Assembly: GCA_029204225.1 (NCBI GenBank)
Contig: CM055106.1
Location: forward strand, 45,617,180-45,681,179
Reading direction: 5' to 3'
Length of the DNA: 64,000 nucleotides
Source: Diphasiastrum complanatum
Lineage: Eukaryota > Streptophyta > Lycopodiopsida > Lycopodiales > Lycopodiaceae
Within the stretch, counting starts at the first letter, position 1, and each line of letters opens with the position of its first letter. The position numbers were made by a program, and so were the translations under genes. Under the pieces are notes generated by a model. The model was not told the origin of the DNA and made no database searches. It worked only from the letters and a program-made list of their open reading frames with translations. Below, one piece after another: positions 1 to 12,270 of this stretch.

Positions 1-515
1 TGTCCATGGCCAGTAAGTAGGATTCGGTATACTCCTAGTCTTGGATACACGGTACTCCAGTAAATCAAGCTGTTAGTTATGCCACGTCATACTGGATGTG
101 ACCCAAAAGTAACTAATATCTTTGTGAGGCCCAGAACGCACTAAATGGAGTTTAGACAAGGTATGAGACAGTGTATGCATGTGTAGAGTTATCAATAGCA
201 ATTCTATGAATAGTTGGTCCATGCTTAGGACTCTATTCTAGGTGAATATATGTATAGGGAACTTAGGGCTATGCATGGCTATGTGCCCAGGTTGCTTTTG
301 GCTCTATATATTGAGGCCAAACTCGTCCTACTCCTCATTGTGATCATTGATTCATTGCCAAGGTTTCACTCTACCTTCATGCTTCTTATTCCTTGGCTTG
401 GGGGTGAAGCTTCTAGAGTTGATTGGTTGCTTCTACTTGGTTGGTGGTTGCTCCATAGTGTGTTTTCCATTGTGGTTTATCTTGTAAGCAGGATCTTAGG
501 GAGCTTCCCTTATAG
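1..515 (+). repeat. 5' LTR of element A
   Basis: It starts with TGTCCATGGCC, identical to the start of the copy at 6449 just after the polypurine tract. It ends at about 514-515, directly before the primer site. Aligned by eye to the right copy it differs at roughly 16 positions (about 3%). A spurious 122-codon frame at 250-618 runs across the LTR and leader and is not a gene. Confidence 0.85.
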
Positions 516-527
516 TGGTATCAGAGC
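516..527 (+). other. Primer binding site of element A (tRNA-iMet type)
   Basis: TGGTATCAGAGC is the standard plant retrotransposon primer site complementary to the 3' end of initiator methionine tRNA. It sits directly after the LTR. Confidence 0.85.
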
Positions 528-3500
528 AAGGCTTACGAAGATTGGAGAACATGGAGAAGGGCTACCTTTTGTAGAAATTTTGGATCGGATCATGGGAATT
601 CTCTTCCAAGGTGGATAGCAAGGTTGCAAGGGGGTGTACTATCCCAGTTTCAATTTGCATGTTGCTAAGATCCATTACTCTTAGGATTCTTTGTTGGTTT
701 TATGGAGAATTGTCCTTGAAGGCCAATTCGTGATGCTTTTTTGGAGCTTTTTCTTGTGTAGATCAAATCTTTGGTAGATCTGAATTTTCCAGCAAGTGTA
801 CTTTCGTTTTAGGGTTCATTAATGATGAAATTAATGATGCATGCCGGTTCTCTCCAATGATTTATGATTCTAGGCTATGTTTTGGTCAAAATTGCTTGGT
901 TTTTCATGTTTTTTGGCACAAAATAAATAGTAAGAACCGAACTTCAGCAGGATCTAATCAATTAGATGGTTGTAATTTTGTAAATTGGTTTGCATGTGTT
1001 AGAGAAAGAGTTGTATGTCATGAATTTCCACTTTATGGTGATGAAAAAAATCAAAAAATAGCCAAAAATCATCATTTTTGCTTGTTTTCTCATAAAGTTG
1101 GATAGTAGGTGGCTGTAAAACACCATGTAGAGCTTTTAAAGTGGTGGACCAAAGTCTTTTGAAGCTTTCCCTGAAGTTAGAACCAATAATTCCAGCAATT
1201 GAACTTGTAGGAAGTCAAAAAAGTTCAGAAAATACCATTTTTGGTGATTTTTGGGGGATGGATCTCTCCCAATTCATAAGGAGATCATTATGGAATTAAT
1301 TACAACATGATATGCATTCCTTTTTACCTTCCCAGCAAGCTATCAGACCTGTGAATTGATGGCCGATGGCTTATGCACCATCTCCATCAAGTTTGAAGCT
1401 ATTTTGACTTCTACAAATCAAGAAATCTTCCTTTTCAGCCTATACTGCATCTTAGGATCAGTGTGAATGCTTCATGAAAGTCTGATTGATTGTTTAAGAT
1501 TGTTGGTAGCATCAAATTTGGGCTAGGATGGGTGTTTGCATGTTTTTGCATGATTTTTTCTTGTGGAAGTGCGCCCTACTACAAATTTTTTGACACTCTG
1601 ATCTCGCACGTGTGAAGCCTAGGTGACAGGCTGATGTGGCGAGCATCTTGTTCACTTGGTCTCCCTCTGTACTGAGCTTTACAGCAACCAATTTGGTGTC
1701 TTGTATCCAATGAGTAAAATTGACAAAATTTGAAATTGTTCTGATTGCATGCGAGTCATTTCCTTAATTTGTAGTATTGTGCTTGCATGGATTAGTTGCA
1801 TGCTGATTCTCAGAGTGATTCTGCCATGCATGAGAGATTTACAATCAATTCAAGTGGTCCACATGTGCTCTGACAGTTGGGTCACAAATCAGTGTTAATG
1901 GCTGACAAATTTTGTAAAACTGAAGTTTACTTAAAAAATTTCGTAATGACGTTTTTAACTGATGTAGTGTGCTTTGCATGCCAGTTTGACATTGAAATAG
2001 TAACATTAGGAATTGGACAGTGTTTTGATTTTTTCAATTTCAATTGCCTTTTGTACTAACAATATTTTCGTCAGAATTTTTGAATTACGTAAAATAAAAC
2101 AAAAATTGAGTTTTCCGAAAAAATCAAAATTTTGTCATTTTTTCGTTATCTATGGAATCAGTTTAAATTATTGAATTGATCAAAATGAGTTTATTAGTCA
2201 GAATTGGTCACAGTGTTTTCACTAAGTCTAAATTATTTTTCAGTGATAGATAAGTTAAAATTGACAGAAGGAACCGCAATGAAATTGCCGATAGAATTTA
2301 TTGTACTATCATTCTTTTAACTTTTGGAGTTAGAAACTCTCAGATTGAAAGTTAAAATTTGAATTTTTTTTCTTTTTTGTTGAATTTCAATTTGGTAAAA
2401 TTTGAAATTAGTTACTTGTTTGATAGTTTTCTAATCGATGTTGATCGTTAGAAATCAGTCAAGTGAACGTTTGTGCAAGATACTCGTTAAATTTGATTAA
2501 CATTGTCAAACAATATGAAATAACCAGATGGAGTGAGTGGCAATAGTATTCTTTATCTAGACAGTAAATCTGACAGGATACGGTTCAAGAATTACCGAAA
2601 TCCTATTGGGGGGATTTCCATTGAAGTAATTTCATATTCTACGCTTGGATAGGTTTTGTCAATATTAACGGAGTAGTGTCAAACCAGTCAATAAAAAAAA
2701 AAAACAGTCCAATTTTATTGGAAAATTTGTTATAATAGGAATTACATAATTGATTTCATTTCCAGTAAAATCCTATGGTGAATTATATTCAAAAGATCAG
2801 ACTAGTACTATTTTTAATACTAGTCAATGATTTTTGATATATCAAATATTCAGCCCAAGTATAGGACAAAAATTAAATTGTTTTAGACTTTTTTCTACAG
2901 TAATTAGTTTTTAAACATTTATCAATGTCATTACGTCTTCTTGGTACCTTAGCTGAAATAGATTTTCAGGGAACTGGAAATTCTAAGGAGGGAAGAAGAG
3001 TGGACATCAGAGGTAGTAAGTGTCATCGAAAAATATATTTCGCAATTAGGATTTCGGTAATCCCTGTAAATAATTGCTTAATACTGGATATTGATTTCCT
3101 GGAGTAAATTCATTTAATTGAATTAATTTATGTTATCTTTGTAACCATTGAGTTATCGACAGTTTTGGATGTTAATTGTGATGTTAGAAGTAGAATTTGA
3201 TACGTGGATTAAATTGGATCTGTTAGTTGAGAGAAGCTGGTCCCTAGATTTGATGCATTTGTAGGGGATTTGAAGGTTATTCATTAACCAGAAAAGATCA
3301 GAATGTAATGTGGAACCATGTTAATTCTTCTGTTTAAGTCACATAATCATATATGGATTCGTGGTATCCATTTGATAGGCATGCCAGTCATCCAAATAAA
3401 AATGGGATTCTCTAGTGTTTGGGAACAAGAGATAATATCCTATATGGATTATAGGATAGCTAGATGATCAGTGGATCTCTAGAATATCAGATGAGGCAGT

Positions 3501-6430
3501 TAAGAGTTTTCTGGAAGGAAAAGCTGATGGTATGGGACATCAATTATTTTGGAAAGGAAATTCTAGGATTGTAAAGATTTGATGACCAATGGTGTGTTTA
3601 GTATCTAGTCGCAATATGGGAAAAAAAATAAAACCATTCGATCAAATGTGGGATATTTTGGAAAATTTTGAGTTTTAATCTAGATCCCAATGTGGTATCT
3701 CATTATTTACAAAATCAGAAGCCCTCAAATCTATTTCTCGCTTTCTTAATTAATCATTTACTTCTTAGTAATTTTTTGAATATAGATATCAGACTGATTT
3801 ATATGATTCTTTCCAGCATGAAGTTATTTTTTTGAAATATTGTTACGCCATATAAATTACTACTTGTGTGAATAGTCTTGGAATTCAGATAAATTTTAAG
3901 GTTAAAATGTTTCAGTTTCTTAAACCTAGAATATCTTTGTTGCATAAATGGATTTTGATGGAATAGTAGTTTCTATCACTCAGATTGAAAATATTTGAAG
4001 GAGAAGTCATGTTTGTAATGAAGTGAATTCTTTAGTGGAAACACTTATTACTGACTTTTCTTGGATTAGGTATTTTCATGTATCATCTTTCCAGTTAACT
4101 TTTATTGAAATTGATTAATTTTTTTAAAAGGAGGGGTGAAGTGATGGGATAAATTTCTATTTGGGAATCTGTGGTTTGTGTAGTTTTTGAAAAAGAACCA
4201 ACTGTGGTATAGAAATGAGATGTGGTCTGAGATTGATTTCGGATAGATTCAAAGTAAGATGCCTAATTGGAACTTTTTGAATATGAGAAATTCTCTAGGG
4301 ATTGTGTGGACAATCTGGAGCTAGAACATGTTTGATATTTGAATCATTATCTATAAGTAGTACAATAAAAGGTCAAAGGTTACTAATTCCATTTTGATTG
4401 GAATAGAAGTAAGTTTGATCAGAATTTAAGTTTGAGAGTTCTATGTTGGATCAACCTAATCTTAGTTTAAGTACTAGGATCAAAGAGGGGTTGATCAGTG
4501 GGAGAAATTAGGTAATTAGAGGTAAGAGAGATTGAAAAACTGTTGGGAGTGAATGTTATTCGTCTCGGAGATTTTTTGGATATGTTATTTACTCATGAGA
4601 AATAGGAAATATTTTGTACCTAAGTTACAAGATCTCAGTGAGATATGTGAGTAACATATGTGGGTTCTGGAGGAATCTGCCAGGTAAAAATGTGGTTATT
4701 ACTGAGTCATAGTGAGATTATTCTCATATGTGCACGATTAATCTTGTATGAATCTACTTTGTATTCCTAGCTACTAAGGTTATTTGGTGCACTTAACCTA
4801 GTCGGCGAACATAAGCATATGATCAAGTATTGTTTTGACATATACTTGCAGAGTTGACAAATCTTTGTATGGAAGATTTACGGATTAACTTATAAATGAT
4901 TTGGGTAAGGATCTAAATGTGGTGCTATACTAGTTTTTCACCTAGACATTTGAGATTTCTGAATAATTGGCAATTAACTTGAGTAGTTGATTACTCCAAG
5001 AAGAAGGTAATTCGTAAAACGATCAATGTGATGTGGATTCACCAGAAACTAATGGTTTTGATTTATATTGCTTGTCAGACGCATGATTAGTGAATCATTT
5101 CGGTTCATTAGTTAAAATTTGTGTGCATTGCATATACAATATTCTTGGGATAGAGTATTCCTTAGTTAAGAAAGGGACTCAACTCATTAGTGATTGTATC
5201 CCAGAGAGCTCAATTGGATAACGAATCATAATGAATCTAAGAATAATATCTGAATTGATATTCAGCAGGACTTTGGGTATCTAGATTTGATTCTGGATTG
5301 TAATCTAAAGTTTTTGTAGTTGAAGATGATTGTCATTTTGGTATGCATCCAGTCTTTAATTACCAATTGTTTATAGTATTTGAATCTTGCACTTCAGTTT
5401 AAGAATCATGTTTAAAGAATATTCATAAATCCAGTATTTTCTTAGTGGAAAGATTTTGGAATGACTCTTACTTTTCCTAAGTTATGTGGGACATATACTC
5501 CAGTATCCTATAAATGATTAAGTATGATTTTGATTCCAGAAAATTATGATTGACAAATCATACGAATCTAAATATTTATGATTGACGGATCATTAATAAA
5601 TACTTAATTATTGTCAGAGGATTATAAGAAATTGTAATGATTCTTAAGTGTGATAATTAACTCTTGAAATTATTAATTGAGTAAGAATTCAGATCAATGT
5701 TTTGAATCTCTCTACTCCAGTATTTTATTTGAAAGCCTATGGATCTCATAGATATTCTCACAAGATAAGTATTTTATTTGTGGAGAATTTAATTTATCTA
5801 ATGGATGTTATTCTGCTACAGTTTATGGTCTGTAGATGCTTGATCACAATTCTTCATTTGATTGGATCTCCAGTTATTTTAGGAGACAGATGAATGAATG
5901 CTATTTTCATGCATTTGGTGCTAGAAACAGGAGCATTTAACTTAAAAGAGTATCTGGGGTACTCAGAGTTGAGTTTAATCATTCTATATCTTAATTTTTC
6001 TCCTAGAGATTCTAGCTAAATGAATTATCGTATCTTAGAATTTGGATTCTAAGGATATTTGTACTTGAAAGCTTATGAATTATCTATCAGAGTTGTGGAT
6101 AATTTCATACTGTAATTATAATTATTTTATTATTTCTTTAACTTTAGTCTCCTAAGTTAGGTTATTTCACCTAGTGTTTCATGTAAGTGTTTTACATGAA
6201 GATGATGTTACTAACTTGTGATGAATGTAACCCAGATGGAAAATATATTTGCTTAGTGTACTTTTTCAAACCTGAGTTGTACTCCACTGTAGAGATTATC
6301 ATTTGGAAAATAGGATTATCTCTGAGTACTTGTTTGATGTGAAAGTTTGACTAAGGATAATGATTTTCTAGGTTGATGTTTAAAGTTAAAAGAACTGTTC
6401 CTATTATTCTTTCCTATTTAGAGAGCTTCT
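528..6430 (+). other. Decayed internal region of element A
   Basis: AT-rich DNA with frequent stops in every frame. Positions 528-930 form a leader that reappears at 14,500-14,910. Positions about 1200-2000 match the minus strand at 13,000-13,990, including a shared GCACGTGTGAAGC block. Around 3500-3560 it matches the minus strand at 11,930-11,990. I see no intact gene here. Confidence 0.6.
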
Positions 6431-6448
6431 AAGGAGGGAAGAATGTTA
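6431..6448 (+). other. Polypurine tract of element A
   Basis: AAGGAGGGAAGAATGTTA lies directly before the TG that opens the right LTR. This is the expected position and composition of the plus-strand primer in Ty3-type elements. Confidence 0.75.
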
Positions 6449-6963
6449 TGTCCATGGCCAGTAAGTAGGATTCAGTATACTCCTAGTCTTGGATACACGG
6501 TACTCCAGTAAATCAAGTTGCTAGTTATGCCACGTCATACTGGATGTGACCCAAAAGTAACTAATATCCTTGTGAGGCCCAGAACACACTAAATGGAGTT
6601 TAGACAAGGTATGAGACAGTCTATGCATGTGTAGAATTATCAATAGCAATTCTATGAATAGTTGGTCCATGCTTAGGACTCTATTATAGGTGAATCTATG
6701 TATAGGGAACTTAGGGCTATGCATGACTATGTGCCTAGGTTGCTTTTGGCCCTATATATTGAGGCCAAACTTGCCCTACTCCTCATTGTGATCATTGATT
6801 CATTGCCAGGGTTTCACTCTACCTTCATGCTTCTTATTCCTTGGCTTGGGGGTGAAGCTTCTAGAGTTGATTGGTTGCTTCTACTTGGTTGGGTGGTTGC
6901 TCCATAGTGTGTTTTCCATTGTGGTTTATCTTGTAAGCAAGATCTTAGGGAGCTTCCCTATAC
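6449..6963 (+). repeat. 3' LTR of element A
   Basis: Second copy of the family LTR. The similarity does not stop cleanly at the LTR end: at 6961-6985 it continues into a deleted version of the primer site and leader (AGAGTAAGGCTT against AGAGCAAGGCTT on the left). The right side may therefore belong to a second, tandem element copy. Confidence 0.75.
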
Positions 6964-7646
6964 AGAGTAAGGCTTTGCATCGATTAGAAGGTGGAGTTCT
7001 TTTTTGCTTTTTCCCAGCTTTTGGTATTTCCTCTGTGCTTTTTACTTCCTAGAGGTGGAATTGACCTTCAAGTCAGTGGCTTTTCTGATTTTGGTCTACT
7101 TTCAGCCAAATGATCATTATTATGGAAACTTTCCATAGAAAATGATGGAAATTTATGTATTTTTGATAGTTTTTTGCGGTTTTTGAGCTAATATTCAATG
7201 TTTTGGCTTAAAATTTGTCAAAGCTACTATTCATGAACGTTTTTTAGAATTGTACTTGCTTTTTTTCAATCATTATGATTGATTCTAATGATTGCATGCT
7301 AGTTGAAAAGTCAAAATTGGACTCCGGTAGTGATTTTTAGCCAACAATTGTGGTGTTTGGGCTAGAAATGGGTTATATTACCCATGACTGACTAAAATCA
7401 AAACTTTTAGTGCTTGCAAATAATTGAATTACAATAGACATGGCATGATTGCACTTGAATGTGGGTTTGATCTAAAAACAATTTGCAAAAAAGGTTGAAA
7501 TTGATCAAAAAAAACCTGGTTATTTGGTGGGTTTTTCAATGTTTTTGGTGATATTCATAAAACCCATGGCTAATATTTTGAATGAACATTTTTAGAGGTG
7601 TAATGATGTTGTCCTAATTTTTTCACGAAGTTTGGTTGGGATTACC
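6964..7646 (+). other. Leader-like DNA between two opposed LTRs
   Basis: This AT-rich stretch lies between the plus-oriented LTR ending near 6963 and the minus-oriented LTR starting at 7647. The first 80 bases resemble the element A leader. The rest shows only weak similarity and no ORF I can support. Confidence 0.35.
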
Positions 7647-8165
7647 TGTAAGGGAAAGCTCCTCAAGATCCTGCTTACAAGACAAACACAATGGAAAACA
7701 CACTATGGATAAACCACCCAAACAAGTAGAAGCAACCAATCAACTCTAGAAGCTTCACCGCCAAGCCAAGGAACAAGAAGCATGAAAGTAGAGTGAGAGC
7801 CTGGCAATGAATCAACCACAAATGTGAGTAGTAGGGCAGGTTTGGCCTCCTTATATTGAGCCTAGAACCACATCTACACATAAACATGCAAGGTCCTAAC
7901 TCCCCTATACATAGATTCATCTAGAATAGAGTCTCCATGCATGGATCCTTTATTCATAGAAATGATATTGATAACTCTACACATGCATACACTGTCTCAT
8001 ACCTTCTTGTAATAATTCCATTTAGTGTGTTCTGGGCCTCACAAGGATATTCGTTACTTTCGAGTCACGTCCAATACGATGTGGCATAACTAACAGCTTG
8101 ATTCACTGGAGTACCGTGTATCCAAGACTAGGAGTATACTAAATCCTATGTATTGGTCATGGACA
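7647..8165 (-). repeat. LTR of the A family in minus orientation (element B1, 3' LTR)
   Basis: The reverse complement begins TGTCCATGACC and ends CCCTTACA, giving TG...CA ends and 519 bp. On the minus strand it follows a purine-rich tract at 8166-8186 and a chromodomain-coding stretch, so it is the downstream LTR of a minus-strand element. It lies tail to tail with element A. Confidence 0.8.
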
Positions 8166-8198
8166 TGACCTTCTTCCCCCCTTGAACTTCTCATGTCC

Positions 8199-8420
8199 TC
8201 AGAAACTGAACTCAGGAAAATTCTTCTTTATGCTATCGACTCTCTCCCATGAATCATCATCCTTAGTACGACCTTTCCACCTAATTAAGCACTCAGAGAT
8301 AGAATGATTCCTAAATCGTTTATCTCTGGTTCTGAGCACTTTCTCAGGTTCCAAAGCTACACTAAGTGACAAATCTTCCAAATGAAATAAATCCTCATCC
8401 GAAATCCTCATCTGATTCAA
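8199..8420 (-). pseudogene. Chromodomain C-terminus of Ty3 integrase (element B1)
   Basis: A 73-codon frame contains ECLIRWKGRTKDDDSWE, the typical chromodomain strand ending in a W-E pair, followed by KKNFPEF. This domain ends the integrase of plant chromoviruses and is thought to target insertion to chromatin. It ends just upstream of the polypurine tract, as expected. The rest of the ORF is missing or broken. Confidence 0.75.
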
Positions 8421-8544
8421 CTATATCACCTTCATGTGAACTTAGTTTCCAACAATTTACATGAAATACTAGGTGTGCAGCCAATTTTTCTTGAAGATTG
8501 AGTTCATACGCCAATGACCAATTCTACGTACAATCATGAACAGC

Positions 8545-8727
8545 TCACAAAAACTGATCCACTACAACCCAAATAGAATCATTTTGTCGTTGGGTCTTAG
8601 GAAGTCCAACTACAAAATCCATAGATATGCTTTCCCATCTGTTATCAGGGATATCTAACAGATGCAGCAAACCACCAACCTTATGGCGTTCAGCCTTTGC
8701 TAGTTGACATGGCTTGCATTTAATCAC
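8545..8727 (-). pseudogene. Ty3 integrase fragment (element B1)
   Basis: The frame reads CKPCQLAKAERHKVGG, then [17 protein letters not shown], then IWVVVDQF. This is the end of the HHCC zinc finger followed by the start of the integrase catalytic core, including its first aspartate (SMDF). It is about 60 codons against roughly 400 in a full integrase. No frame joins it to the chromodomain. Confidence 0.8.
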
Positions 8728-8984
8728 ATATGACTCGCTAACAAAAATTTGTGTTTGAGCTCCTCATCCCCGAGTACACAAAGTTTCCCATTCCGAAATA
8801 GCAATCCATCTCAAATGGTAAACTGTCCCACAATCTTCTTATCTTCCCTGCGAACTCGACTCAACACTCTCCACATTTCTTCCAGTCTGAACAATGTTCC
8901 AAATATGACCAAAATGGGAGTCTGATTCATATTTTTCTCTCATCGAAAGATATAGATCCGTGAAAATCTGGGTGAATGACAACT

Positions 8985-9137
<153 letters not shown>

Positions 9138-9559
9138 GATTGACAAGCAACATTCACACATTACAATATTTCTGAAAATAAACCTTGAAAGATATTATCA
9201 TTCAACATAACAGACTATTGTATACAAGAATACAAAGCATTTAGATGTTGCATGGACTTCTTAAATCGGTATGAAAACTTATAAAACAATATTGAGATGC
9301 ACAAGATTTTATGCAAATAACCGATGCTAAGTTTGTTATATTTTTTACTTGTTCGATTGATTTGATTGCTCAAAATACAAACAACTTCAACTTCAACATG
9401 TTTTTAGCGCTCTGATTCTATATAAATACAGAGTGGCATGATCGGTTCGACAAGTACATAAATATTATGATAACTGCCAAGTTAGAATTTGATTCTAAAG
9501 ATGGTAGTTGATGTACAAAGTGCTTATATTACTTTGTACAAGCAAATCATAGATGATTT

Positions 9560-9850
9560 GAATTCGTATCATAAAGCTAAGCGAGTGTAACCTCATAAGC
9601 AATATAAAGGCTTGTAAGTATACACAAAATCTTATAAGCAGTCATAAAGCGTAAGCACATAAGCAGGCATAAAAGTTGTAAGCGGTTGTAAAGCATAAGC
9701 CTTTAAGAAGGTGTAGAAGCCCATAAGAATTCGTAAATCCATAAGCAAACATAAGGCCATAAACAGGTGTAAAGTCCTTGAAGCAATTGTAAGGCCGTAA
9801 GGTGTTGTAAGGTCTTAAGTATTTGTAAACAACCGTAAGTTCATGTAGCT
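9560..9850 (-). repeat. Degenerate short-period repeat downstream of a copia remnant
   Basis: Variants of CATAAGC and GTAAAG recur about every 20-25 bases. On the minus strand this lies just after the end of the copia RNase H coding stretch, the usual place of a 3' untranslated region before the LTR. I could not find an LTR edge. Confidence 0.5.
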
Positions 9851-10450
9851 AATTTCTCCTTAACTTGATCATCTCACAAAATTTATTACAACTCTCTAAA
9901 TTTAGAACATTAGTGAAAATGTCTACAACCATAAATTTGCGTTTTGTAAAGAAAAACACTTCTTAATTTAAGACTTTATCTTTCACGCATTGATATATAA
10001 TCTCAATATGTTTATTCCTGGAATGAACCTAGGATTTAGTGACAGTGCAATAGCTATTTGATTGTTATAAAACATTTGAGTTGGGCTAATGTGAGCCAAC
10101 GCAATATCAAAGAGTAATTGTCTGAGCCATACACATTCTTTTACAACATGTGGTGCAAGTAAGGGAATAGAAGTCTATTTTTATTATTCCATAAAAGAGG
10201 ACCCTAATTGAAAATACATATATAATTGAATGTGGACTGTCCATATTTCTTGCCCAATGTACATCTGTGTAGACCTACAGAAGTTGATTGGTTTCTATGT
10301 TTGGCTTATTGTGGCACATGCACAAGTCCTTCTTGGCCTATAAATATTTTGGCACTTAACATTGTCCACATGGAATATTAAATCTCATAAAAGTTGCAAT
10401 CTATTGTTGTTTTGACTATTTTTCTAGAACATTTTTTTTTTTCATTTTCT
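9850..10450 (-). pseudogene. Ty1/copia RNase H fragment
   Basis: Read on the minus strand with stops ignored, it gives VYTDVHWA, then HSRNKHIEI, then VVDIFTNVL. These match the RNase H end of copia polyproteins (YCDADWA, HSRTKHIEI, ADIFTK). Several stops interrupt it, so it is a dead copy. DNA upstream on this strand (10,450-11,500) has no recognisable domain. Confidence 0.75.
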
Positions 10451-11639
10451 TGAAGATCCTTTAATAGAGAAGGCTAGGATAATGAATTTTGATTGCTGCA
10501 TAAGCGATCAAACACACTACAATTGAAACATAGCTCTGATCGAATCTTACATAAAATCATATGGCATGCTCCCAAGATAGAATTGGTGTCACTTCCTTGG
10601 CAAATAAGCACAATTTACTACAAATATTTTTGAACAAAAAAATGTGTGTCTACATGTTATTTCAAGCAATTGATCTTGAATTCCTTACAACTTGAATAGG
10701 CAATAACTTTGAAAAAAACCCTTGCATTTGCACATGTAAATGTGAGTGTTAGTCGTTATTCTGTTCCAAATATTGGGCTAATTTCAAAGACAAGCATAAA
10801 AAACCCGACAATTATAATATTTCGTGATTTTATTAGATTTAGATTAGGTCCCATCCCATGCCAAACAAGGCTACAGTAACATTCAAGTGTGCCTTAGAAT
10901 TGGCCATGTATAATTATCAACATTGCCAATGACATTTCATTGTACTTGGTTTTATTGCTAATTACAATTGCCAAGTGTATTCGTTTTTAGAAAACTTTGA
11001 CCTTCTAGATCTATCTCAAGTCATGAGCCATGTGTAGCCAAACTAAAACTTCAAGAAAAATTATTGGGCAAATTCAACAGAGCGACAATGTCAAATCAAA
11101 AGGGCAATAGGAAAAATGATTGCAATGCATTGACAATTTGAAGTAGGCCAATAAGCTACCCAAAAGTAGAAGAGAAACCAAATATGAGCATATAGTATTG
11201 ACTCCAAAGCTGCCAAATGTGAAATACCTCTTAGGTTCCACTATTCCAGCACAAAGCCTGCTATTTATAGCTAAGAGTGATGAGACTCTCTCCTCTCTCT
11301 AGATTGGTTGCCCTAGCTTATCCAAAACTTGGCCAATAAGTATCAAGACCTAGAAACATAGTTTTGAATGCAAGTTATTCCAATGCATTTCATCCACTAA
11401 ATTGAAAGTTTTAATCTGATATATAGACCCATATTGAATCAAACAAACACTTGGTGATTTTTGGTTAAGATCAAGTCATTTAGTGTGATCTAGTGTCAAG
11501 TTCAAAATTGATCATAAACTCATATCCTGTCAAGTAAGTGAAGAAATTAGTTTGACTTAAAATTTATATAAATCCATTACTACTCTTGGGAAAAGAGTCC
11601 CTAGACTTGAGTGAGTCTATTCGGGATGATTGGATCTAA

Positions 11640-11900
11640 AAATCAAGATTTGAGTTTCATTATTAGTGTCTCAATTTCCTTGCGATTTAGGCAAAGTCAT
11701 ATTCTCCACTTACTCAGAAAATCATTATCCTTAGTTTGTCTTCAAATATCAAATAAGTACTTCGAGATGGAACAACTCTCCAATTGTTTATCTCAATTCT
11801 ATATTACTAAATATGCTTTTAGAAGTACACTAAGAGATAAATTTTTCTATTGGGTCTGATTCTATCCAAATTAGTAATGTCGCCTTCATGTAAATTCAAC
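11640..11900 (-). pseudogene. Degenerate chromodomain-coding stretch (B2)
   Basis: On the minus strand it aligns at nucleotide level with the B1 chromodomain region and with element A 6230-6400, sharing blocks such as AAGGATAATGATTTTC. No open frame remains. Confidence 0.6.
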
Positions 11901-12059
11901 AGATCACTCTCACGCAAGAAAATATCTTTGGAATCACTAATGTCCCATACCACCAGCTTTCCCTCCAAGAAATCTTATGCTTCTAAATCTTCTTACCAGA
12001 AAGTCAAAAGTTTAACTGGCTAGCCTATACCCAAATATAGGATCATTCACAAACAATTC

Positions 12060-12270
12060 CAAGAGATACTTCTAGCCATTGAATTATCTCATGCTCCTTA
12101 AGCATTTCTCTATAGATGAACACATCATCTAAGAACACCACTTCACATTGACCCAAGTATGGACGAAATGTATCGTTCAAAGACTGTTGAAATCAGACAA
12201 GGTATTCACTAAACCAAAAGGAGCATTAAGAATCTCAATATAACTGAAAACAATACAATAATAGATATCC
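12060..12270 (-). pseudogene. Degenerate Ty3 reverse transcriptase (B2)
   Basis: Read with gaps on the minus strand it shows APFGLVN followed by FLDDVFIY, matching the PFGLTNAP and F-DDIL-Y motifs of Ty3 reverse transcriptase. The DD catalytic pair is encoded near 12,121-12,132. Stops and a frameshift break the frame. Confidence 0.7.

Larger units (their letters stand above)
1..6963 (+). mobile_element. LTR retrotransposon A, chromovirus-derived, coding region decayed
   Basis: Two direct LTR copies (1-515 and 6449-6963) flank about 5.9 kb. A tRNA-iMet-type primer site follows the left copy and a polypurine tract precedes the right copy, so the element is on the plus strand. No ORF longer than about 85 codons lies inside. 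Homology to the chromodomain-coding stretch of the copy at 8199-8420 is still visible at about 6230-6400, which places it among Ty3 chromoviruses. A short stretch at 3050-3107 reads like the end of a retroviral-type protease (NNCLILDIDFLE), a weak match. The window begins exactly at the LTR start, so the left target duplication cannot be seen. Confidence 0.8.

Noticed and set aside
9560-9850. CRISPR-like array
   Set aside because: The units are degenerate, spacing is irregular and the context is a plant retroelement; it is a diverged short-period repeat.
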